Positions 31,698-42,300 of a stretch of DNA of 64,000 nucleotides are shown in pieces (positions within the stretch are counted from its first letter, which is position 1; every line of letters starts with the position of its first letter). Where the stretch lies: assembly GCF_030035675.1 (NCBI RefSeq), contig NC_084497.1, positions 29,710,437 to 29,774,436 on the forward strand. Reading direction: 5' to 3'. Both the position numbers and the translations under genes were made by a program. Under the pieces are notes generated by a model, which ran no database searches, was not told the DNA's origin, and saw only the letters and a list, made by a program, of their open reading frames with translations. The DNA is from Rhineura floridana. Taxonomy: Eukaryota; Chordata; Lepidosauria; Squamata; Rhineuridae.

Positions 31698-31998
31698 GAT
31701 AGCAAGGGCCTGACTTGGTTGAAGGCAACTGCCTATGTTCTATTTAAATAGGTTCTTTATTCAGAACAATGAGGACCAGAAACTTTCTTTATTTTGAAGG
31801 AAAGGACCAGGTGCTCAGTGGTGGAGCACCTGCTTTCCACATGAAAAGGTCCCAGGTTCAAACCGCAGCACCATTAGGTAGGACTTCAAATGTCCTCTGC
31901 CTGGAATCCTGGAGAGCTGCTGCCAGTCAGTGCAGACAATACTGAGGAAGATGGACCAAGGGTTTGGCTGGGTACCCGGCTGCTCTCTGTGCTCCTCA
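31698..31998 (+). mobile_element. tRNA-derived SINE (end, linker, second copy)
   Basis: Linker TTTATTCAGAACAATGAGGA, a degenerate A-box (GTGCTCAGTGG), B-box GGTTCAAACC and GCCAGTCAGTGCAGAC. Confidence 0.8.
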
Positions 31999-32334
31999 GG
32001 GTGACCACGTTATTTTGAAAGCCCCTCAGTGACTTGCCCTGGGGGGAAAACCACAGAAAGAAGAAATGAAATAGTAGCCATTTGCCGAAGTCCAAAACCA
32101 GCTGCCCAAAGTGGCTTCGCTCTGCCTAAATTCAGGCCCTGAAGAAAACAGCCAAATCCATCCCCAGCCAGCCCTGCCACCAGACAGGGTGAGGCAAGCG
32201 CCTGGGGTGGCGGCTCCTGGGTGGGTGCCCTCAGGTGCCGCGGAGAATCTTGAACGAAGCGGAAGAGTCAAGACAGGCAAAAGGAAGGTGATTCGCTCCC
32301 ACGGGCGGCTGTGGCAGCCCCTGCCGTGGCTGGC

Positions 32335-32580
32335 TTTCAAAAGAGGGCTAGAGAAAGTCATGGAGGCCGCTAAAGGCTATCCGTGGCCACTAGCCACAAT
32401 AGGATGGCTGTTTTCTGCCCTCCACTGCCAGAGGCAAGAGGCCTGTGAATGCCAGAGTTGCTCTTGTGCTCTGCTCCCCCTTTCCAGCCTCGCGTTGGAG
32501 CACCTGCCTGGCCGCCGTGACAGCGGGACTCTGGACTAGACGGCCATTGGCCTGATCCAGCGTAGGACTCCTCTTACGTT
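32335..32580 (+). mobile_element. CR1-like LINE 3' end
   Basis: TTTCAAAAGAGGGCTAGAGA, AGTCATGGAGGCCGCTAAAG, CCGCCGTGACAGCGGGACTC and GCCTGATCCAGCGTAGGACT. It ends about 150 bp before the CpG island. Confidence 0.8.
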
Positions 32581-33067
32581 GGCGAGGTAAGAATCAGCTG
32601 CCAATGTGGCCAGATTTTATGCACAGATTTTTAAATAATTTTTATTTTTATTTTTTTGTCAGGGCGGAGGGCCACCTTTGCAATGAGCAGGCTCTGTCCC
32701 ATTTTGGCGTCAAGTCTCCTGGGGTGGGTCTTGGGAGTCAGCCAAGGTTGCCGGGAGGGGAGGGGAGAGAAGGGGCCAAGCAAGGCGGCGGGGGGGGGGA
32801 TTGTACTGCCTCCTGCCGGCCGCTCCGCCCCTCCCGGTCCCAGCGCCATCGTCCCGTCCCTCAAACTCCAAGCCAGGTTTGCCGGGCGGCCGGGGAGGCT
32901 TGCGGAGCTGCCGTGATTTCGGGCGGCGCTGCCTGGCGGAGGCGGGCGGAGGCGAGGCGGCAAGAGAAGGGAGGGGACGAAAAGTTTTGCTGGGACCGCG
33001 GCGGGCTCGCCCTTTCGCTCGGCTGCGCGGGGACCACGAGCTGCCAGCCGGGAGGGGACGGAGGCCC

Positions 33068-33121
33068 ATGCGCGGCCAGGGACTCTCCGGCAGCAGCAGC
33101 AGCAGCAGCAGCGCCGTCTAA
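33068..33121 (+). CDS. Upstream ORF in the HSPG2 leader, 17 codons with poly-Ser
   Basis: ATG at 33068 opens MRGQGLSG, then Ser x7 from an (AGC)7 run, then AV and TAA. It ends 83 nt before the HSPG2 start and is out of frame with it. Whether it is in the mature leader depends on the transcription start, which cannot be fixed from sequence. Confidence 0.5.
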   Translation: MRGQGLSGSSSSSSSAV

Positions 33122-33204
33122 GAGCCGACGGAGGGCCCCGCGGGCGGCGCGCACCGCAGAGCGCCGGAGAAGCAGGGCTAGCCACCGCGCCGTCCGCTCT
33201 GCCA

Positions 33205-33342
33205 ATGGGCGCCGGGAAGGAGGCTCGGCGGCTTCACCGCAACGGCGGCCCCGCGACGGCGCGCTCCTCCGGCCACCGCCTCGACGTCGCCTCCTGCCGC
33301 CGCCTGTCGCTGCTCCTGGCCGTCGCCGCCGCGCTCCTTGGC
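33205..33342 (+). CDS. HSPG2: HSPG2 exon 1 (signal peptide)
   Basis: 46 codons in phase 0, ending at GGC|GTAAGT. The hydrophobic core LSLLLAVAAALLG sits at the C-terminal end, after an unusually long basic N-region of about 33 residues. No later in-frame ATG exists, so 33205 is the only start that keeps the signal peptide. The start context is modest (C at -3, G at +4). Human perlecan starts MGWRAAG and has a much shorter N-region. Confidence 0.8.
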
Positions 33343-36300
33343 GTAAGTGGAGCTGGGACGGAGGGTGGCAGTGCCTGCGCGCCAGGGACCGTCGGGGGGC
33401 GCGGGGAGGTTGGAGACGGCGGGGCTACGCGAGGGGCTTTCCCTTCGTCCCGGACGGCTTTGGGTGGGGATGGCGGCCAGCCTGCGTGCCTGCCGGCCGG
33501 CCGGCCATCCCGCCCCCCCTCGGCCGTCTAATTTTAAACGGGGGACTGGAGGCTATTCATGGCGCGGCTGGCGTCGGCGGGCTGCCCGGGCCGGTTTGCC
33601 GGGCACCTCTTCGCCACGTCCCCGGTGGAGTTTGGACCATGCCTGGGTGGAGGGCCGCTCCAGATTGGGGCGGGGGGGAAGGCACCTCGGCCGGGGCGCC
33701 CTCCTCCATCTCGCCGGCTCTAAATTTAAACGCAGACGGGCGCAGAGAGCCCCGTAAAAATAACTGCCTTAAAATAACAATGACAAGAAGAGGCCCTCGC
33801 TGGAGCTGCCTCAGCGCAGAGTTGGCCTCCCCGTCTCACTTTGGCGAGAGCTGCGACTGGGCAGCCCCGCTTACGCGGAGGCGAGGCGAGCTGCCCTGGA
33901 ACGGGGAAGCGCTGCGTGTTTCTACGCCAGGGATACAGAAAAAGCAAAGGGAGCCCCAGACTCCTCTTTGGGGAGCCCCGTCCAGCAAACAGGGCGCACT
34001 CCTCCAAAGGCAAGCGCTGCCCCACGGGTGGCCTCCCTTCCTGGCAAGGGGGAAGGAGAGGAAGGGGGTGGCCTGGGCTGCCGGGTTTGTGGGGTCGGCC
34101 TCGGAGCCCCACCCGCCCCATCTCCACGGGGTGGCCGATCTGGAATTCCTTTCTGTGGCAACAGGTTGCCACTTGTGCCAATGTGTGGTCGTGATCCCCC
34201 CCCCCGCCACCCCTTCCTCGCTTTGGCACCGGTAGCCAAGGGCATATTGAGCAGCCTTGTGCTGAGTCAACGTCTTGGTTCCTCTAGCTCAGTACTGTCA
34301 ACGCTGACTGGCAGCAATGACTCCCCAGGGTTTCAGGCTGCAGGACATTCCCAGCCCGACCCGGAAATGCTGCCGTTGGGGTTGAACCTGGGGCCTTCTG
34401 CATGCCAAGCAGATGCTCTGCCCCTGAGCGAGGCCGGCCCGAAACACCAAGGGGGCCTTTCCAACACCCTTTCCCGACTTTGCTTTGCCAGATTCTCTCC
34501 TGCTCCACTTTTGGAAGGTGCTCTTTCCATTCCTAAGCCATGAGCTTCTGCCTCCCAAATCTGAAGTCCTCTCTCTCTCTCTCTCTCTCTCTGTTCTTTG
34601 GCTACCCGCCCCTTGGCACGCGGCTTGCACAGTCTCAGGGTCTTTGGCGCCCCACAGCCTGGCCCTGGCAAGGCCCTGCCACCCTCTCTCCCTCCGCCCT
34701 GCTCACTCTCCGGGGCTCTGGGCAGCCCAGCCGCGCCTGCCCACCTTTCCAGCCGCTCAGCCGGAGCGCTGTGCCATGGGCCTCTTAACAATGGGATGCT
34801 TTGTGCTTGGGTTTCCGAAGGGTTATGGGAAGACAGAAAGGGGGCGGGGGGGGGAAGGCACACCACCAGCCACTCCTGCACCTCATTGCCCCAACTGGGC
34901 CCTTTCCTCGAGGGCACATTCCTCGAGGCCTCCTGTGGCATGGCGGGCCACGCCCTTGGCAACTTGGCAGCAGGCTGCCCCTGCTGGAGGAAGGGGGGCA
35001 GTTGGGCACAGACGTTTACCTGCTTCTGGGGGGGAGCGAGGAAAGGGCCTTGGGACGTGTCAAGGAAACCTGGGCAGAGGAGGGTCAGACTGGCACTCCA
35101 AAGGCCTGGCGTGCCTCTGGGCCTGGCTTTAGGGAGGCCTCTCATTGTGCCATCAGTGGCTGTGGGATGTTACACAGGGAGCTGCCAATACTGGCTCAGT
35201 ATTGTTGACACTGGCTGGCAGCGCCTCTCCAGGGGCTGCCCCAGTCCTGCCTGCAGACACCTGGGACTACCTGCATGCAAAGCAGGTGCTCTGCTGCTGA
35301 ACCACAGGCCTTCCCCTGAAAATGGAGTTAAGGTTCTCGTCCTCATGGTTCTAAATAAAAGGCTGGTTTTTAAATAGAAACACAGGAAGTTGCTTTATAG
35401 TGAGTCAGACCATTGTTCCACAGAGCTTAGGATTGCTGACACTGACTGGCAGCGCCTCTCTGCAGGGTTTCAGGCAGGGAGTCCTTCCCACCCGTACCTG
35501 GAGATGCCACCAGGGATTGGACCTGGGTCCTTCTGCATGCAAAGCAGGGGCTCTGCCACGGAGCTACGCCCCCCCAAAGGACTGCCTCTCTCTTCCTCCT
35601 CCTGTCCCTGTGCCTCCATCTCTTCCCTTCCACCCCCAGTTTTCGGGGGGCCTGAGCAGCAAGTGGGGGTGGACGCGCCTTCGTGGGGGTGATTTCCTCC
35701 CCACTTTCCTGACACTTCAGACCTCTTCCTTCTCTGCCCACCCCTCCAACGCACACTTGTCCCAACTTGTTTTCTGTGTGAGCCCGGCTGGTCGGCAACC
35801 CCCTTGCTTGTGGAATTTGGAGGGGAGGGGGAAGAGGAATTCTCTGTCCCAGGGTGGGATGCTGTGTGAAGTGGGGGGGGGAGAGAGAGAGGAAATGTGA
35901 GGCGTGGCAGAATTTCAGACACGGCTCTGAATATAACCCCTTGGCTACTGTGCTGGCAAGGCAAGGCACTCCCTTCCCCCCCCCGGACTTATTTGGGGCC
36001 TCAGGTGGCCAGTCAGCAACCTTGGGATGGGCAGCCAAAGCTGGGGGTGCCCAGAATGTGCCAAAGGGCCTGGTGATGTGTGTTTGCTGGCAGAAGAGGT
36101 GGCTACCTCTGAGCATGCACAGATAGTGCCTTTCCCTCCTAAATACCAGGCTGTCTGTGGTCAGGGCACAAGGCCTGCATGCAGCTTTCAGAGCTGACAA
36201 CTCTGACCATTCAAGTTGGGAAGAGGTAGAGAAGTGTTAGCACACCAGTTCCCGGGGGGGGGGTTCCTGCAAGGGAGGAGGTCCTCATAGAAGTGCCCCC

Positions 36301-39300
36301 AAGACTGGAAAATGGCTGTTCCTCCAGATAACATCAGAAGCTGCCTTAGATTGAGTCAGACCTTTGGTCCACCTAGCTCAGTGTTGTCTACACTGACTGG
36401 CAGCAGCTCTCCAAGGTTTCAGGCAGGAGTGTCTCCCAGCCCTACCTGCAGATGCCGAACCTGAAACCTTCTGCATGCAAGGCAGACGCTCTGTCACTGA
36501 ACTGTGACCCTCTTCCCAAAGATTCTAGTCCTCATGGCTCTGAATAATGGCCTGCTTTAAATAAAAAATACAAGACGCTGCCTTAGACTGAGTGAGGACT
36601 TTGGTCTAACTAAGTGTTGCCAGCACTGAGTGGCAGCGGCTCCCCAGGGCTTCAGACATGGAACATTCCCAGCCCAACTGGAGATGCTGCTGGGGGTTGA
36701 ACTCGGGACCTTCTGCATGCAAAGCAGGTGCTCTGCCACTGAGCTGCAGCCCTTCTGAAGAAAACAGGCGGGCTGGTGTGAAGAAAACCCTTTCCCTTGC
36801 TCCCTGAGGGTGCCTTTCCCAGGGGCTAATGTGGTGTCTGTGTGAGACTTTCACAAGCTCTCTGGAAGCTGGGTGGGCTGTGTTGTTCAGTGGTGAGGGA
36901 GATGTGCTCTGCACATGCTCATGTCATTATTATTATTTCTTGCATTCGGGAAGCGAGGCCCTAGTGTTCAAATGAGACTTTGAAGCAGAGCCTTCTTTGC
37001 TCTTATGGAGCCTTGGGTGGTTCCTGTCTGCCCCGATACTCCCTGCGCTGTGCCGTCTCAATGGATCTACTCTGAGTAAGGTTTAGTTGGGTATAACCAC
37101 CTGTGTTTAATCTCATACTGTTCAGCTCAGTGTTCCAGAGATATCCAAGGAAGACAGTTTGTGGCTGATGTAATGGAGATTATTTAGTTATAGATTGTAC
37201 CGTTATTCTTGTTCATGCATTTTAAGTAACTGTTTTTATTGTGTTGCTTTTATGGCGTGTAAGCCACTTGGAGGGCCATGAATTTGGTGGCTTGTATATG
37301 CCATACAATACATAAAATCACACAGTGGAAGGTGATCCACTGGTGGATCTCTGGCCAATTTCAGGTGGACTTCTTAGGGATGGGAGGTTCCCCAGTCCTA
37401 TACTATTTTAGGCTGCAATCCAATATGCACTTACCTGGCGGTAAGTCCCATTGAATCCAGTAGAGCTTACTTCTGAGTAGGCATGAATTGGTTTGCACTG
37501 TTAGTCTCTAAGGTTCCAGAAAAGAATGCTGGACCAGCCAGGTCTTGGTCTGGTTCTTATGTTCTTAAGCAAGAGTGTGGGTTCAGGATCACTGATTGAC
37601 TATGCCTTAACTCTCAAGGGATCCTGGCTTTGCACTCTTGCATAGCAAATTTTGAAATGCATCTGTGGACTGTAGGGGTTCTAGTTTTTTTTAAAAAGAG
37701 CAACCAGCCCTCCTTTTTTAGAGGGTGCTTTGTGTCATCCCTTGTATTTTAATTTTGCCTGTTTTCTCTGTTTTGCTGGTGTTCCCCCTGCATCTATTTG
37801 CTGCCTAACCTCACGAGAGAAGCATATATGTGTTTGGCAAACATATATGTGTTTGGGATGCTGGATTAGATGGGCCCGCTTTGGCTGGGCCCATCAGCAG
37901 GGCTCTTTGGCTGTCCTTATGTCCGCAGGGTGTGGCTTGCAAAGGGAACGTGGCAGGCTCTGAGTTGAGGCAAGGGCTTGCCGTGCCTGCTATCGCCGCC
38001 TTAGTGCATTCCTCAAGGGGGCAGGTGGGGGGGGTCTGTGAAGCATGACTTCTGGTCCATAGCCACTTTCCTGCCCTGGGCGTGTGCCACTTGTAATGGC
38101 ACAAAGGGTTAAACCACAGCCCTTTTCTTTCCTCACCCCCACCCCCACCTTGAAGAGAGGGTAAAGGGCACCAAGGAATGCCTGATTAGCAGGGGGGCCC
38201 TGCAGGCCGGAGCGCCCACCCAAGGCTTGCACGTTGCAGCTTGGGTGCAGCAATCTGATCCTATGGAGGGGGTGGCCGAAAGCAGATCAGGCCAGGGAGG
38301 GCTTGAGACAGCCGATGGCCTGAGCCAAACGAATGGGTGGCGTCTTGTGGCATGCCTGCAGCCAACTCTTCCCTGGCTAGCCTGGATGGGCATGGAGATG
38401 GGCAAGTTTGTCCCGGTGATGTAAACAAGAAAGGCCAGCACGTGCAACTGTGCAACCCAGAGGAACTGCTGGCCGGCATTGTGGCAAATCCTCAAAGGCA
38501 AGTGCTCTTCATTGCAAGCCTCATAGCCACACCGCAGTTGCCATGCCCCTTCTAAGGCTAAATGGCCCAAATTGCATTTTTGACCTCTGCAAACATTATT
38601 ATGGCTTTGAGACCCTGCCTGCTCCCCCCCTTGACCCCCAAGGTTTTAGTTGAACATCCCACCTGATGAAGAGCTCTGGTGGACTCCGCAGCTTGCTCAT
38701 TCTTGTGTGACGTCTTGGCCGGTCCACAGAAAGGGACTTTGGGATTTATTTTATTTTATTCCTCAAACCAAAAGCAGCAGTTGTCATCCCTTTGCTGTGC
38801 ATGCTAAGGCCCACCTCCCTCTTCTTTTGCTTAAGCTGATTGGGTGGGATTCTCTCTGAGAAAAGTCGATCTGGCAGGCAGAGGATTGGCAAAGAGTGCT
38901 TCTCCTCCCACCTTCCTTGCCTAAGCGGCCATCTGTCAGTGTTGCTGTTCTGAGCAGAGGGTCAGTCTAGATGACTTCTAGGGTTCCTCCCCACTCTGTG
39001 ATTTAATGGGACTCCAGCTCTCCAGAGTCTCTCCTCCCCAATGCCTCTGCTATGTCCACATGAGCCATTAGACTTCAGTTGAACAGACCCTCAAAGCACT
39101 CCCTGCTTTCAGTTTTGCTCTCCCTGAAAGTGTTTTAGTATGATTCTCCATAGTGTGGTTGCTGACACCCTGCCCTGCGACAATGAGCTGGACTCAAGAG
39201 GTGCCCTCTGACCCTCCTTTGCTTAGGAGAGATCTCTCTTACGCCCTCTCACAGCTCCTGAGACTCCATCCCTGCCAGGATCTGTCAAGCTCTGGAAGAA

Positions 39301-42300
39301 TTCCTAATCTGCCCATAATACACCTAGAGATGTGAAGGCCCGGAAAAATTCGGGGGGATTTCCCCCCATTTTTTTTGGTGGTTTTTTTTTAAAGGGGGGG
39401 AGTAGGTTCTCCCCCTTCCCCAGAATTTTCCTTGTTTTTTTTCTGGGTCTTTACATCTCTAAATACACCCATCGAAAGTTGGCTGTTCTTGCAACGGGCA
39501 CCACTGGGTGTAGGATCGCCCACCCAAATCCCCGTAACATGCACCAGATCCCCTGACTGTTGATGTTTGGGCTTCTATCCTGTTTCCCCCATGCACACAC
39601 ATCCACTCCCACCCCTCCATCTTTCCCTGTGGCAGCTGCTATTTTTGAGTGTGCCCTGAAAGATAAATTAGGCACTGTTGCTCGGGAGAGGAATGTCCCG
39701 ATGGCTGGTCCAAAGCCCAAGCAGAGAATAGCTGTGGTGATGTGAAAGCTATTCAGAGCAGGACTGGAGGGGAAAGGAGGTGAAGGCTGGTGGTGGCCTA
39801 AGGAAAGCTGCTGAGCCTCTGAACATGTGCAAAGTGGGCATCTCCTCCCTTGGCAGGCTGCCTTTGCACCTCTCCACGCACAGAGAGAGACCAGACTTCC
39901 CTGCACTTCCGCCAAGGGTATAGCTTTGGCAACGAACCTTGGTGTGTTCAGTTTGTGCACCTTCTCTTGCACCAAGGAGCTGTTCTGCCCTGAGAGACCC
40001 CTGTCCACCCCGCACGTGCTGACCTTCCCTAAAGTGAGTGAGGTGGGTGTTTTTTTGCCAGTTAAAGGCTCACTGCTCAATTTAGTGGGTCTGTCTCTGC
40101 TTTGGATTTTGGAGAGTCGTGTTCTGGGAGGATGCCCCACTAAGAGTCCATTGAAAATGCAACGCTTGGGTGCAAGGTGGGGGAAGACTTGCTTCCTGCT
40201 CTGTGCCTGGAACCCCTGCTTTTCCTCTTCACCCACTGTGGGCACCACTGCAGAGGCTCCTCTGCTGCCCCAGAGGAGTGCATGAGCCCAAGTGCGCAAA
40301 GTGGGTCTTGCCTCCACTGTTGGAAGCAGGGTTCCTCCATGTGCCAGCTGCTGTGACCCACATGTGGGGGGAGTTGCTGTTGCACTGAGGCCCTGCTTGC
40401 GGGCTTCCCATAATGGGCATCTGGATGGCTACTGTGAGAACAGGAGGCTGGACTGGATGGGCCCCTGTTGGCCTGATTCAGCTGCTGTTCTGATGTTGGG
40501 GTGGCATAGGGTAGGAGAGCAGCCTTCTGGCTCTGTTGCCATTTTGCCCCAGGGTGGGGTGCTGTGCCTGTTTGGCTTTTGCCATCTCGCTAGAGATAAG
40601 CAAACCCTTCACCTTGGTGGTGGAGAGGATTAGAACCAGCTTCCTTGTGACTCTGGGGCCACCCCAAGCTCTGGCCCAGGCCCAGGGCTGTTTCCCACCC
40701 CTCCCGTGTCCGAGATCATCCCCCTCCCCCTGCAATTCGGCTCCGCCTAGTTATCCTGAGGAGACGAGGCATATTAGGACTTGTTGTGACTGGGGTCAGT
40801 GGGCACGCCGCCCGCTCCCCGCACGTTGGCATCTGGGTGCCAAGTTATGCACTGTGTGTCTGGTCTTGGCTGAAGCCCAGGCTCTCTGGCTGTTGGCCCA
40901 CGAAGGAGGGAACGGACATGGCTGGGTTGGCATTGCCCCCGATAACAAAAGGAGATGCTATCGCACCTTGGCAGCAGGAGCTGAGGTGAGGTGGCGAAGG
41001 CACGACTCTGCCAAGAGCAGTTTGCTCCATCGCCTCTCTTGAACCCGGTCTTCCCTGCAGTGGAGGGTTTGGGGGCTGGTAGGGGTAGGAAAGGAAACAC
41101 CTTCAAGGCCTGCTGATGTCACCCGGCCTTGGTGCTCAGGAAACAGCCAAGGACAGGGCGGGGGTCACATTCATAATCTCTCCTTCCTTACTTTTGAGAG
41201 CTCACCATCGCTGTCCCTTAGCTCAAATCTCTTGGGCTCATTTGGCCTTTCCCCAACCTGGTGCCCTCCAGATATTTTGGACTACCAGCTCACATCTGGA
41301 GGGCACCAGGTTGGCATAGGCTGAGAGGACCAGTTGCCTACAGATCCAGTGATATCGCAGCCCCTCCTCCCTGGAAGAGGACTCCGGTCTAAGGACACTG
41401 GAAACTGCCTTCTACTGAGTCAGAGCATTGGTCCATCTAGCTCAGTATTATTTACACTGGCTGGCAGCGGCTGTCTAGGATTTTTGGCAGAAGGAGGTGC
41501 CAGGGATTGAACCTGGGACCTTCTCCATGTGCTTCTGCCACAGAGCCGGTGCCTCCCACTAAAAATAAAGTAAGATTCTAGTCCTCATGGTTCTGCTAAA
41601 GGGCTGATTTAAATAGGAGTGAAGTTAGCTGCCTTGTACCGTGTCAGACCCTTGGTCCCTGTAGCTCAGTACTGTCTACACTGACTGGCAGCAGCTCTCC
41701 AGGGTTTCAGGCCAGGGGTCTTTCCCAGGCCTGCCTGGAGAGGCCACTGAGGACTGACCCTTCTGCATGCTAAGCAGGTGCTCTGCCAGTGAGCCGCGGC
41801 CCTTCTACGTATCTAGCTGAAGCCCTTCTCGAGCCGGGCCTCCAGCCAGTGCAGTTGTTTGTTATGCTGGCTTTGGGCTGGCTGCCCTCCCCATCCACCC
41901 TGGCGGATCTGCTGCTCCAAGGTTGACATGTAACATTAGCCATGCTTGGCCCAGAGGAAGCAACTGGGCTGCTGTTACGCTCCTTCTCCCCCCCCCCAAC
42001 TCTGCGTAGGAAGCTTTTGCCAGAGCCTCAGCTCTTGATGTGGTGCTATCGCACGGCGCTCTGGGCACTTGGTTGAAAGCAACAGATCCGTTCCCCTTCT
42101 GTCTAGACAGGAGGGCAGTTGGGAAGAATCGCTCTTCTCCCCAAAAGCCAGATCAGCCCCAAGATTATCCGGCTGTGCTGGCTGGGAGCTGTAGTCCAGC
42201 AATGTCTGGAGGGCTACAGGTTTGCCATCACTGAACTAGGCCGTCGCTTGCCTTTACTACTCCCCACGTTACCTCCGTCATGACCCTTGTCTCCTTCCAC

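Larger units (their letters stand above)
32740..33760. promoter_or_regulatory. HSPG2: CpG island and TATA-less promoter of HSPG2
   Basis: Very high G+C and frequent CpG compared with everything around it, spanning the HSPG2 first exon. No TATA box is evident. Long open frames on both strands here are a product of base composition. Confidence 0.85.

Noticed and set aside
19464-33204. A second CELA3 copy or pseudogene, as in human CELA3A/CELA3B
   Set aside because: No further GDSGGP, AAHC or NDIALLKL frame was found on either strand anywhere in the window.
32604-34235. 543-codon open frame on the plus strand across the CpG island
   Set aside because: It has few stops because of extreme G+C, runs across the HSPG2 exon 1 donor in another frame, is low in complexity, and faces equally long open frames on the other strand.
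34333-35145. 270-codon minus-strand frame, and another of 257 codons at 35427-36200
   Set aside because: Both begin or end in SINE sequence and reflect G+C-rich intron composition.
39451-40317. 288-codon minus-strand frame
   Set aside because: It overlaps a hAT MITE end, has no recognisable motif, and lies antisense in an intron.
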